A stretch of 64,000 bases of DNA from contig CAYUNE010000031.1 in NCBI GenBank assembly GCA_964446115.1, positions 62,001 to 126,000 on the forward strand, in the 5' to 3' direction. This document shows, one piece after another, positions 25,518-33,760 of this stretch; the first letter of the stretch is position 1, and each line of letters starts with the position of its first letter. The notes below the pieces were generated by a model. The model saw only the letters and a list, made by a program, of their open reading frames with translations. It ran no database searches and was not told the origin of the DNA. Origin of the DNA: CAYUNE01 sp964446115. Lineage in GTDB: Bacteria; Desulfobacterota; Desulfobulbia; Desulfobulbales; Desulfobulbaceae. A program made the translations under genes and the position numbers.

Positions 25518-28500
25518 CCGCCCTCTCCCGTCCTCCCTCCGCGATCGCGCCCATGTTTCCCCTGGGGGTGCGCTCCCACTACTCCCTCATGGAGGCCACG
25601 GCCTCACCCGAGGCCCTCTGCGCCCGGGCCGCTCACCTCGGCTATCCGGGCCTGGCCCTCACGGACCGCGACTCCCTCATGGGCCTGCCGGATTTTCTCG
25701 CCGCCTGCCGGCGATATCGGCTGCGTCCGCTGATCGGTGCTGAGGTGACCTCCCCGCACAGACCGGAGTCGGTACTCTGCCTGGTCAAAAACGCCGAAGG
25801 CTATGCCAACCTCTGCCGCCTGATCAGCCGGCGGCGAACCAGTGCGGCCCGTAAGGAGACTTTTTCCCTGACCCGGGAACTCATAACCCATGGCACCGGC
25901 CTGCTGATCCTTGCCCGCTCCCGGGAAACAGCACGCCCACTGCTGGCGGCCGGGCTGGACCTCGCCCTCGACCTGGGCAACCGTCCCACCCAGGCGGGGA
26001 GGCGTTTGCGACACTGGGCCGGAAAAAAGGGCCTCGTCGCAACCCCGGTACCGGCATCGGTCATGGCCCACCATGACGAGCTGCCCCTGCTGCATCTCCT
26101 GCGGGCCATCGACACCAACAGCCGCTTCCAGCCCCCCGGCCGTCGTTGGTCCCCATCCGCTCCCCCCGCTGCCCTGGAAGATGCGGCCACCTACACCCGG
26201 CGCTTTGCCGTCTGGCCCGAGGTGATCCCGGCCAGCTGCGAAATCGCCTCCCGCTGCACCTTCACCGGCCCTGATTTCGGCATTGTCATGCCCCCGTGGC
26301 GGGTGGCAGGGGAACGGGCGGGCCCTTTTCTGCGCCGCGCCGCCCACCGGGGCGCCCGGCGCCGTTACGGTGTGCCGCTGCCCGCAACGGTGCGCCGCCG
26401 CCTGGATCACGAACTGGGGATAATCGACTCCATGGGATTTTCCTCCTACTTCCTCGTGGTGCGAGATATCGTCGCCCGCGCCCTGGATCCGGAACAGGGC
26501 CGGGAGCAAACGGTGCGCATCTGCGGCCGCGGCTCCGGGGCCGCCTCGCTGGTGGCCTACTGCCTGGGAATCACCAATATCTGCCCCCTGCGGCACAACC
26601 TCTACTTCGAACGTTTTCTCAATCCCGGCCGCCGCGATCCACCGGATATCGACATCGACTTTGCCTGGGATGAACGGGACCGGATACTGGCCCAGGTGCT
26701 CGATCACTACGGCGACCATAGCGCCATGGTCTCCACCACCATCCGCTTCCAGCCGCGGATGGCAATCCGCGAAACAGCCAGGGCCTTTGGCCTGCCACCG
26801 GGGGAAATCTCCAGAATCACCAAAAAAATTCCCCGGTTCCACACCCACGCCACCTCTTCCCTGCTCCACCGGATGAAAAAACTTCCCGGCCTGGATCACC
26901 AATCCCCGGCCGCTCCCTGGCCGCGGATCATTCACCTGGCTACCCGGCTCACCGGTCTCCCCCGCCACCTCTCGGTGCATCCGGGCGGCGTGGTTATCAC
27001 CCCGCGCCCGGTGAGCGATTACGTGCCGGTGGAACCGGCTGCCAAGGGGATCCCCATTATCCAGTGGGACAAGGACGGCGCCGAAGAGGCGGGCCTGGTC
27101 AAGATCGACCTGCTCGGTAACCGGAGTCTGGGCGTCATCCGGGACTGTATCGCCTCCATCCGGAAAAACGGCCGCGGTTTCGACGAATCCCGCTGGAGAC
27201 CGGAAGAAGACCCCGCCACAAAAGGGGCCGTGGCCGCGGGCCGCACCATGGGCTGCTTCTACATCGAAAGCCCGGCCATGCGTTTGCTGCAGCAAAAGGC
27301 CGGCTGCGGCGACTTTGAACAGCTGGTGCTGCAGTCATCCATCATCCGACCGGCCGCCAACGACTATATCCGTGAATATGTGCGACGTTTGCACGGCGGC
27401 GCCTGGAAACACCTCCATCCCCGGCTGGCAGGCGTGCTGGACGAGACCTTCGGTCTCATGGTCTACCAGGAGGATGTGGCGCGGGTGGCGGTGGTCATGG
27501 CCGGGTTCTCCCATGCCCGGGCCGACGGTCTGCGCAAGGTGATCTCCAAAAAGGACCGGGAAAGGCGGCTACGCGACTATCGCCGGGAATTCGATGCCGG
27601 TTGCGCGGCGCGGGGCGTGGATACCGCCACCCGAAAACAGCTCTGGCGGATGATGATGAGCTTCGACGGCTATTCCTTCTGCAAGCCCCACTCCGCCTCC
27701 TACGCCCGGGTCTCGTTCCAGGCAGCCTATCTGAAGACCCGTTTCCCCGCCGAGTTCATGGCCGCGGTCATCTCCAATCAGGGCGGCTACTATTCCACCT
27801 TCGCCTATGTCTCCGAGGCCAGACGCCTGGGGCTGCGCATCTTGCCCCCATGCGTCAACCGCAGCGATATCCGCTGGCAGGGTCGCGATCGCACCATCCG
27901 GGTGGGGCTGATGGCGATCGCACATCTTTCCGGAGAACTTTGTCGCCGCATCATCGACGAACGAAAACGTCTTCCCTTCTCCTCGGCAGTGGATTTTTTC
28001 CGGCGGGTGCAGCCTCCGGATGACCAGTGCCGGGCCCTGATTCACGCCGGTGCCCTGGACCGGCTCGGTCAACCAACCGCTCGCTCCGTCCTGCTGTGGG
28101 AATATGCCCGGTTCCGCGCCCTGGCCGCAACCCGGAACCAGTCCCCCCTCTTTCCCGTTGCCCTGCCTCCGGCCCCCAGGCTGCCGCCCGACAAGCCGCG
28201 GGAACGGCTGCGGCAACAGTACCGGATCCTGGGATTTCTCTGTTCCAGCCATCCCCTGGCTCTCTGTCCCGCCAAACCGGCCAACCGTGTCCGTGCCCGG
28301 GAAATCAGCCGTCACCGGGCTCGACGCATCACCTTCGTCGGCCTGCTCATCACCGGCAAGCTGATCTCCACCAAGACCGGTGAAGTTATGGAATTTCTCA
28401 CCTTCGAAGATGAAACCGGCTTGCTGGAAACCACCTTTTTCCCCCGGGTATACCGCCGCTACGCCCACCTGCTGATCACGGGCCGACCCTATGTGCTCCA

Positions 28501-28651
28501 GGGGCTTGTGGAAGAGGAATATGGGGTCTGCACCCTCACCGTTGAACGGTTGCGCCCCCTTGTCATTGCTTCCCGGGTGACAGGCAACAAAAAATATGCC
28601 AAGATGCGGCAGGAAAAAGGGAAACGGAGCTATGCCGGTTGCAGGCAGTGA
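25514..28651 (+). CDS. dnaE2: Error-prone DNA polymerase III alpha, DnaE2
   Basis: A 1045-aa C-family polymerase, from the ATG at 25514 that overlaps the imuB stop (ATGA). Order: PHP domain (about 14-220), polymerase palm with catalytic PPDIDIDFAWDERD, the third-Asp region GLVKIDLLGNRSLG, fingers, and a C-terminal OB fold (about 930-1010, ARRITFVGLLITGKLISTKTG; MEFLTFEDETGLLETTFF). The length and the context after imuB identify DnaE2, not replicative DnaE. The PHP start reads GVRSHYSLMEA where metal-binding relatives have HxH, so PHP nuclease activity is probably lost. Confidence 0.93.
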   Translation: MTALSRPPSAIAPMFPLGVRSHYSLMEATASPEALCARAAHLGYPGLALTDRDSLMGLPDFLAACRRYRLRPLIGAEVTSPHRPESVLCLVKNAEGYANLCRLISRRRTSAARKETFSLTRELITHGTGLLILARSRETARPLLAAGLDLALDLGNRPTQAGRRLRHWAGKKGLVATPVPASVMAHHDELPLLHLLRAIDTNSRFQPPGRRWSPSAPPAALEDAATYTRRFAVWPEVIPASCEIASRCTFTGPDFGIVMPPWRVAGERAGPFLRRAAHRGARRRYGVPLPATVRRRLDHELGIIDSMGFSSYFLVVRDIVARALDPEQGREQTVRICGRGSGAASLVAYCLGITNICPLRHNLYFERFLNPGRRDPPDIDIDFAWDERDRILAQVLDHYGDHSAMVSTTIRFQPRMAIRETARAFGLPPGEISRITKKIPRFHTHATSSLLHRMKKLPGLDHQSPAAPWPRIIHLATRLTGLPRHLSVHPGGVVITPRPVSDYVPVEPAAKGIPIIQWDKDGAEEAGLVKIDLLGNRSLGVIRDCIASIRKNGRGFDESRWRPEEDPATKGAVAAGRTMGCFYIESPAMRLLQQKAGCGDFEQLVLQSSIIRPAANDYIREYVRRLHGGAWKHLHPRLAGVLDETFGLMVYQEDVARVAVVMAGFSHARADGLRKVISKKDRERRLRDYRREFDAGCAARGVDTATRKQLWRMMMSFDGYSFCKPHSASYARVSFQAAYLKTRFPAEFMAAVISNQGGYYSTFAYVSEARRLGLRILPPCVNRSDIRWQGRDRTIRVGLMAIAHLSGELCRRIIDERKRLPFSSAVDFFRRVQPPDDQCRALIHAGALDRLGQPTARSVLLWEYARFRALAATRNQSPLFPVALPPAPRLPPDKPRERLRQQYRILGFLCSSHPLALCPAKPANRVRAREISRHRARRITFVGLLITGKLISTKTGEVMEFLTFEDETGLLETTFFPRVYRRYAHLLITGRPYVLQGLVEEEYGVCTLTVERLRPLVIASRVTGNKKYAKMRQEKGKRSYAGCRQ

Positions 28652-28666
28652 AGGAGATCAGAGACA

Positions 28667-29074
28667 ATGAACAACAAGGTCGGAAGCGGCGAGGTCAGTG
28701 ACCGGGAACTTCTCCGGGTCATCGCTGATTTTCTGGAAATGGGCCACGTGGAAAACATCGTGGCCATGTTCAAGCAGGAAACCCGCTATTACCAGTGGGT
28801 GGGAGATTTGCTGAAAGATGAACGTTTTGCCGTACGGCTGGGGGTTTCCGTGCTGTTCGAATACCTGGTGGAGGAACGGCCCGGAGAGGTGGGCCTGGCC
28901 ATACCATCGCTGGCCGCAGCCCTGAAACATCCAACCCCCTGGGTTCGGGGCGAGGCGGTCAGCGTCCTCGCCCTCATCGGCGGCTCCGAGGCCATGGCCC
29001 TCGTCCGCACCATGACCGAAGATCCGGCCCCGGAGGTGGCGGCGGTGGTCCGCGATATCCTGGCGGACGAGTAA
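28667..29074 (+). CDS. HEAT-repeat-like small protein at the end of the SOS cassette
   Basis: A 135-aa helical protein with HEAT-type repeats (DERFAVRLGVSVLFEYLVEERPGEVGLAIPSLAAALKHPTPWVRGEAVSVLALIGG). It starts 15 nt after the dnaE2 stop with GGAG upstream, so it is probably the last gene of the lexA-imuB-dnaE2 transcript. HEAT proteins generally bind proteins or nucleic acid; the function here is unknown. The ImuA position in other cassettes is empty, and whether this protein fills an accessory role is open. Confidence 0.75.
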   Translation: MNNKVGSGEVSDRELLRVIADFLEMGHVENIVAMFKQETRYYQWVGDLLKDERFAVRLGVSVLFEYLVEERPGEVGLAIPSLAAALKHPTPWVRGEAVSVLALIGGSEAMALVRTMTEDPAPEVAAVVRDILADE

Positions 29075-29079
29075 GGGTC

Positions 29080-30498
29080 CTAGAGTTCCTGCCGGAACAG
29101 CTTGTTGGCAAGCTGCGGGTTGGCCTGACCCCGGGTCTTTTTCATGAGCTGGCCGACGAAAAAGCCGATGACCTTGGTCTTGCCGTCGCGAAACTGTTGC
29201 GCCTGGGCCGGATTGGCGCTGATAATCTCCCGGACCAGGGCCAGCAGCTCCCCCTCGTCGCTCATCTGGACAAGCCCTTTTTCCCGTACCAACCCCTCGG
29301 GGTCGGCGCCGGTTGCCAGCATCTCCGGAAAGATTTTCTTGGCGATCTTGCCGGAAATGGTACCCTTGTCCACCAGGGCCAGCAGCTCGCCCAGTTGTTC
29401 GGGCTTGACCGGACACCTGTCGATTGCCTCGGGGCCATATTCACGCAGCAGTTCGGTGCCGATCCAGTTGGCCAATTTCTTGGGCTTGTCAAAACGGCGC
29501 AGGGCCGCCTCGAAGTAATCGGCCAGGCTGCGGGAGGCGGTGAGAATTTCAGCGTCATAGTCCGAGAGGGAAAAGTCGGCGAGAAAACGCTGCCGCCGGG
29601 CATCCGGCAGCTCGGGCAGCTCCTCCCGCACCCGCTGGATCCAGGCATCGTCGATCACCACCGGCACCAGGTCCGGGTCCGGAAAGTAACGGTAATCGTG
29701 GGCCTCCTCCTTGCCGCGCATGGGCTCGGTACGGTTTTTCTCCGGATTCCAGAGCAGGGTCTGCTGCACCACCTCGCCCCGGTCAAGGAGGATGTCGCGC
29801 TGGCGGCGCACCTCATACTCCAGGGCCAGCTGCACGTTTTTAAACGAGTTCATGTTCTTGAGCTCGGTACGGGTGCCGAACTCCTTTTCGCCTGCGGGCC
29901 GCAGGGAGATGTTGGCATCACAGCGGAAACTGCCCTCCTGCATGTTGCCGTCACAGATATCGAGGTAGCGGACAATGGCATGCAGTTTCTTCAGATAGGC
30001 AGACGCCTCCCCGGGTGAGCGGATATCCGGCTCGCTGACGATCTCCAGCAACGGCGTGCCGGTGCGGTTGAGATCCACGTAGCTCCTGGGCTCGCGCTCG
30101 TCATGCACCAGTTTGCCGGCATCTTCTTCCATGTGAATCCGGGTGATGCCGATTCTCTTCCGCCCTCCCTCGGTCTCAATCTCCAGACTGCCGTGCTCGG
30201 CCAGCGGCAGTTCGAACTGGGATATCTGGTAGCCCTTGGGCAGGTCCGGATAAAAGTAATTTTTGCGGGCAAAGCGGTTGGTGGTGTTGATGGTGGAATC
30301 GGTGGCCAGGGCCAGCTTGATGCCGAACTCCACCACCCGGCGGTTGAGCACCGGCAGGACTCCGGGCATGCCCAGGCAGACCGGGCAGACCTGGGTGTTG
30401 GGCTCTGCCCCGAATCCGGTGGAACAGCCGCAGAAAATCTTGGACCTGGTTTTCATCTGGGCGTGAATCTCCAGCCCGATAACGGTTTCAAACTCCAT
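29080..30498 (-). CDS. gatB: Aspartyl/glutamyl-tRNA amidotransferase subunit B
   Basis: 472 aa from the ATG at 30498 (MEFETVIGLEIHAQMKT), with GGAG at 8 nt. GatB binds mischarged Glu-tRNAGln or Asp-tRNAAsn and activates the acyl group with ATP. Seen: GLEIHAQMKTRSKIFCGCSTGFGAEPNTQVCPVCLGMPGVLP with zinc-binding cysteines, KNYFYPDLPKGYQISQ, and the helical YqeY-like tail ending GQLMKKTRGQANPQLANKLFRQEL. GatA and GatC are not in the window. Its presence means at least one of Gln-tRNA or Asn-tRNA is made indirectly. It is downstream of the RdgC-like pair. Confidence 0.95.
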   Translation of the reverse strand: MEFETVIGLEIHAQMKTRSKIFCGCSTGFGAEPNTQVCPVCLGMPGVLPVLNRRVVEFGIKLALATDSTINTTNRFARKNYFYPDLPKGYQISQFELPLAEHGSLEIETEGGRKRIGITRIHMEEDAGKLVHDEREPRSYVDLNRTGTPLLEIVSEPDIRSPGEASAYLKKLHAIVRYLDICDGNMQEGSFRCDANISLRPAGEKEFGTRTELKNMNSFKNVQLALEYEVRRQRDILLDRGEVVQQTLLWNPEKNRTEPMRGKEEAHDYRYFPDPDLVPVVIDDAWIQRVREELPELPDARRQRFLADFSLSDYDAEILTASRSLADYFEAALRRFDKPKKLANWIGTELLREYGPEAIDRCPVKPEQLGELLALVDKGTISGKIAKKIFPEMLATGADPEGLVREKGLVQMSDEGELLALVREIISANPAQAQQFRDGKTKVIGFFVGQLMKKTRGQANPQLANKLFRQEL

Positions 30499-30550
30499 GA
30501 CACGTTCTCCGTAACCCTTCACATCGCACTCGGCCGGCAACGGTTTTCCT

Positions 30551-31114
30551 TCAGCCGCCGGCACCACTTTCAGTCATCTTTCCCGCCTGCGCAGCCCATT
30601 GCCGTACCCGGCGCAGCTCCCCGGGCCAATCACCGCCGACGCGGATCTCCAGAAAGGCGCGAAAGAGATCATTGACCAGGCCGGTCACCTCCTCGATGAG
30701 GGCGATGCGCTCCAGGATCATGCCCTCCACCGCATCCGGATCATCCGCTTCATCGGCGGCGGCTACGGTCCTGGGCAGGCGGACATTGCGGAACTCCATG
30801 GTGGTGGCGGTCAATGTCACGCTAAACTCATGATCCCCCCATGCCAGACGTATGCGGCACTGTTCCGGCTTTTTGCCAAGGGCAACGCCGGTGCGCGCCT
30901 CTACAAGTTCGGTCTGCAGGCCGCGGCAGATCACCTTCTCGTTGCTGTCGCCCTCGCCATACTCAAGCAGCATGTGCTTTTCGAAAACAACCAGCACATC
31001 GCCGCGGCCGGGTAACTCCACGCTGCCGCCCCGCTCCTCGCTCTTGAACCAGAGCCAGGCGAGAAATTCCTGGCCCAGAAAGCGTTTTTCCTCTATCAGA
31101 TCAACAAGGTCCAC
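30551..31114 (-). CDS. RdgC-associated protein (possible C-terminal half of RdgC)
   Basis: A 187-aa protein starting at GTG 31114, with GGGAG at 8 nt. The start MDLVDLIEEKRFLGQEFLAWLWFKSEERGG resembles a segment found in extended RdgC-like proteins, and the rest contains beta-rich then acidic helical regions (DDPDAVEGMILERIALIEEVTGLVNDLF). It begins 21 nt after the RdgC-like gene on the same strand. My reading is that the RdgC family protein is encoded in two pieces here. This is moderate-confidence inference. Confidence 0.6.
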   Translation of the reverse strand: MDLVDLIEEKRFLGQEFLAWLWFKSEERGGSVELPGRGDVLVVFEKHMLLEYGEGDSNEKVICRGLQTELVEARTGVALGKKPEQCRIRLAWGDHEFSVTLTATTMEFRNVRLPRTVAAADEADDPDAVEGMILERIALIEEVTGLVNDLFRAFLEIRVGGDWPGELRRVRQWAAQAGKMTESGAGG

Positions 31115-31135
31115 TGTTTTTTCTCCCGGCTGATT

Positions 31136-31741
31136 TCAGATAAGGACGGCCGGCTGCAGTTGCTCCAGCTGCGCAACCGCCTCGCCCCGCAACAGGCGGG
31201 CCGCCGTCAGGTAGGGAATCTGCAGCAGGAGCGACATATCAAAGGTATCCTTGAACAGGTCCTCCAGGAGACCAATCGCCTTCTTGTTGGTGCTGAAAAA
31301 AAACAGGGTGGAGTCGGCCAGATTCCAGTAGAGGTCATAGAGTGCCGGTACCGGCGACGCCTTTCTGATCAGCTCCGCCTCCACCCTTTCCCGGATTTCC
31401 GTCCGCAGCCTGCGGCCCAGCCTGGGGACCTGCTTCTCCCTCTTCAAGCGCTCCTCCTCCTTGAGTACGAATTTCTTCAGCACGGCGGGCGAGACCTTGC
31501 GTTCATCGACCCGCATTGTCAGCACCACGTAATCACCAGCTGCATAGGAGGCATAGGCAAAGTCCGCGTCAAACATGTTTTTCACCGACACCCAGCCTAT
31601 GGAATACTCATCCAGGGTATCATCGATGTCCCGAAAGGAAAAAGAGGCCACCCGGTCGGCGACAAAGTCCCAAAACGACTCCGGGAGCGTACCTTCGACC
31701 GTAAAACGCACGTAGGAAATTGAACCGGAAAGCAATCCCAT
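31136..31741 (-). CDS. RdgC-like recombination-associated protein
   Basis: A 201-aa protein similar in layout to the N-terminal and middle part of RdgC, a DNA-binding ring that modulates RecA. Indicators are DIDDTLDEYSIGWVSVKNMFDADF, the YVVLTMRVDERKVSPAVLKKFVLKEEERLKREK basic helix, and STLFFFSTNKKAIGLLEDLFKDTF. E. coli RdgC is about 303 aa, so this is short; the following gene may supply the remainder. The ATG at 31741 is the first gene of the rdgC-like, 187-aa, gatB series. In the 235-nt gap upstream I see only the tRNA promoter. Confidence 0.7.
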   Translation of the reverse strand: MGLLSGSISYVRFTVEGTLPESFWDFVADRVASFSFRDIDDTLDEYSIGWVSVKNMFDADFAYASYAAGDYVVLTMRVDERKVSPAVLKKFVLKEEERLKREKQVPRLGRRLRTEIRERVEAELIRKASPVPALYDLYWNLADSTLFFFSTNKKAIGLLEDLFKDTFDMSLLLQIPYLTAARLLRGEAVAQLEQLQPAVLI

Positions 31742-31935
31742 GGATCTGTCCCGTTATGTATCAATGGATAAAAACAGCGGAAAGCAACCGGAAAAACCTT
31801 TCCGGGTCCGCCTCTGCTCCTGGGCAAGAACCGTTCGCGGACTTCCCGGACGATTCCCAATACAGGTATTGAATTTTGCACCATATCAGACATGGCCAGC
31901 AGCAACAAGAAAATTGCTTTCGCCACGATATTTTG

Positions 31936-31964
31936 TTGACAGAGACGGAAATAAACATTAAAAA
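31936..31964 (+). promoter_or_regulatory. Promoter for the tRNA-Lys/tRNA-Glu pair
   Basis: TTGACA (31936-31941) with an A/T-rich -10 region (TAAAAA at 31959-31964, 17 bp away), immediately upstream of tRNA-Lys. Confidence 0.6.
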
Positions 31965-31979
31965 ACGTATCTCTCGTGG

Positions 31980-32055
31980 GGGTCGTTAACTCAGCTGGTA
32001 GAGTATCTGCCTTTTAAGCAGAGAGTCGCGCGTTCGAGCCGCGCACGACCCACCA
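31980..32055 (+). tRNA. tRNA-Lys (TTT)
   Basis: A 76-nt cloverleaf with 7-bp acceptor GGGTCGT/ACGACCC, anticodon loop CTTTTAA (anticodon 32013-32015), T-loop GTTCGAG and encoded CCA. Confidence 0.95.
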
Positions 32056-32072
32056 CCACTGCGTCTCTTCAC

Positions 32073-32150
32073 GTCCCCATCGTCTAGTCAGGTCCAGGAC
32101 ACCAGCCTTTCACGCTGGCGACACCGGTTCAAATCCGGTTGGGGACGCCA
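32073..32150 (+). tRNA. tRNA-Glu (TTC)
   Basis: A 78-nt cloverleaf with acceptor GTCCCCA/TGGGGAC, anticodon loop CTTTCAC (anticodon 32109-32111), T-loop GTTCAAA and encoded CCA. It is 17 nt after tRNA-Lys and shares its transcript. Confidence 0.95.
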
Positions 32151-32160
32151 AATATTCCCA

Positions 32161-32193
32161 AAAGAGCAGGCCGCCGGCCTGCTCTTTTTTTTT
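32161..32193 (+). terminator. Terminator of the tRNA operon
   Basis: A 12-bp stem (32161-32172 with 32176-32187), a 3-nt loop and a T-run ending at 32193. Confidence 0.9.
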
Positions 32194-32231
32194 CGGGATT
32201 CAGGGGACGAAAAAGGAGGCGGCGCCCTTTC

Positions 32232-33464
32232 TTACAGGAAAAGGCGACGTACGAGGTCAAGGGCGGTCTGGGCGGATATGTGCCGGATGCGGTACCGGTT
32301 GCCGGAGAAGTGGAAGTGGTGATGGGTAATTTCCCGGCCGTGGGCAAGTCCCATGTGGACAGTGCCCACGGGCTTTTCCGCTGTTCCGCCGCCGGGACCG
32401 GCAATGCCGGTAATGCCGATGCCGATATCCGCCCCGGTGGCACGGACAATGCCCCCGGCCATGGCCCGGGCCACAGGGGCGCTGACCGCACCGTGGGTGA
32501 CCAGCAGATCATGGGGTACCTGGACAAAGTGTTCCTTGAGATCGTTGCTGTAACTGATGGCCCCGCCCAGATACCACTCCGAGCTCCCCGGTGTCCCGGT
32601 GATACAGGAGCCCATGAGGCCGCCGGTGCATGACTCGGCGGTGGCCAGAGTCTTTGCGCGGCGCCGCAGCGCATCTCCCACCACCGAGGCCATGGTGTCT
32701 TCATCCCGGCCGTAGCAATAGGTTCCAAGGGCTTCCTCGATCCGCCGGCCGACCTCATCGAAGCGTAGCTCGGCCGTCTCCACCTCTTTTCCGAACACGG
32801 TGAGACTGACATGCACCTCGGAATCCACCGGATAGTAGCCGATCCTGCAGCAATCACTCCGTTCAATGGCCAGAAGACGCCGGTTGACCTCGTTTTCGTT
32901 GATCCCAAACACCTTGAAAACCCGCTGCCGCACCTGGGGCCGGTTATTGGCGGGCCATGCCGCCAAACGGGGCAGTACCTGTTCCAGCAGCAGCTCCTTC
33001 ATCTGATGGGGAACGCCGGGGAGAAAAAACACCGGGGTATCGTCATGAATCAGCAGATATCCCGCCATTTTTGCGCGACTGTTCAACACCTCCGATCCCC
33101 GGGGCAGCCAGGCCATCTTTTCAAGATCGGGTCCGCCATCACCCTGCCGGTGCCGCGGACTGTTGCGGATTTCCCCAAAGACCTCGGGATAAAAGGTGGG
33201 CGGACGTTTCAGGGCGGAGAACACCGCCTCGTTGGTCAGATCATCGGAGGTGGATCCCAGGCCCCCGGTCACGATAACAAAATCCACCCGACCGATGGCG
33301 CGGCGTAACAGTTCGCCGATGAGATCTTCCCGGTCGCCGATGGTGTGCATGGCCCGGATCTCATATCCGGCCAGAAAGAGCTCACGGGCGGCGAAACCGC
33401 TGGTGGTGTTGAGAATACGTCCGGTGGTCAGCTCATCACCGATGGCAATGATTTCTCCGATCAT
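32232..33464 (-). CDS. cinA: CinA-family protein (nicotinamide-nucleotide amidase / ADP-ribose pyrophosphatase type)
   Basis: 410 aa from the ATG at 33464 (MIGEIIAIGDELTTGRILNT). The N-terminal domain (about 1-170) is a MoCF/COG1058 fold with VTGGLGSTSDDLTNEA. The C-terminal domain (about 250-410) is the PncC amidase, with LATAESCTGGLMGSCITGTPGSSEWYLGGAISYSNDLKEHF and GITGIAGPGGGTAEKPVGTVHMGLA. Full-length CinA is about 410-420 aa, so it is complete. The protein recycles NMN or clears ADP-ribose, as known for the family. A longer reading frame upstream runs through tRNA-Leu and is rejected. Confidence 0.93.
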   Translation of the reverse strand: MIGEIIAIGDELTTGRILNTTSGFAARELFLAGYEIRAMHTIGDREDLIGELLRRAIGRVDFVIVTGGLGSTSDDLTNEAVFSALKRPPTFYPEVFGEIRNSPRHRQGDGGPDLEKMAWLPRGSEVLNSRAKMAGYLLIHDDTPVFFLPGVPHQMKELLLEQVLPRLAAWPANNRPQVRQRVFKVFGINENEVNRRLLAIERSDCCRIGYYPVDSEVHVSLTVFGKEVETAELRFDEVGRRIEEALGTYCYGRDEDTMASVVGDALRRRAKTLATAESCTGGLMGSCITGTPGSSEWYLGGAISYSNDLKEHFVQVPHDLLVTHGAVSAPVARAMAGGIVRATGADIGIGITGIAGPGGGTAEKPVGTVHMGLAHGREITHHHFHFSGNRYRIRHISAQTALDLVRRLFL

Positions 33465-33487
33465 GGCAGGCTGCGACAGCGGATATA

Positions 33488-33530
33488 AAAGAAAAGGGCC
33501 GGCACCTTCCGACAACGAAGGTGCCGGCCC
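33488..33530 (-). terminator. Terminator of tRNA-Leu
   Basis: A perfect 14-bp stem (33496-33509 with 33517-33530), a 7-nt loop, and on the minus strand TTTTCTTTT after it. It separates tRNA-Leu from cinA. Confidence 0.85.
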
Positions 33531-33540
33531 TGTGTTTTCG

Positions 33541-33628
33541 TGGTGCCCGGGGCGAGAATCGAACTCGCACAGAGACAAGCTCCGAGGGATTTTAAGTCCC
33601 TTGCGTCTACCAGTTCCGCCACCCGGGC
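33541..33628 (-). tRNA. tRNA-Leu (TAA)
   Basis: An 88-nt class II tRNA with acceptor GCCCGGG/CCCGGGC, a long variable arm, anticodon loop CTTAAAA (anticodon TAA at 33592-33594), T-loop GTTCGAT and encoded CCA. Confidence 0.95.
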
Positions 33629-33760
33629 TCATTGGTATTTTCGCGTGCAAATGTACCCTTCCGCCGGACCTTTGTCAATTGTAAGTGACGGCAGCCCCGT
33701 GTTTCTGTGGCAGAATAGGGGCGGATACATTATATTGCCGCCAGGCGCCCACCTGAAAGG

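Noticed and set aside
30551..31741. A frameshift breaking one rdgC gene into two
   Set aside because: The two frames are separated by 21 nt with a separate GTG start and GGGAG ribosome site, so two genes are more likely than a single broken one. A frameshift is not fully excluded.
33465..33650. An upstream extension of the cinA frame
   Set aside because: It runs through tRNA-Leu (33541-33628) and its terminator. The canonical CinA start MIGEIIAIGDEL is at 33464.
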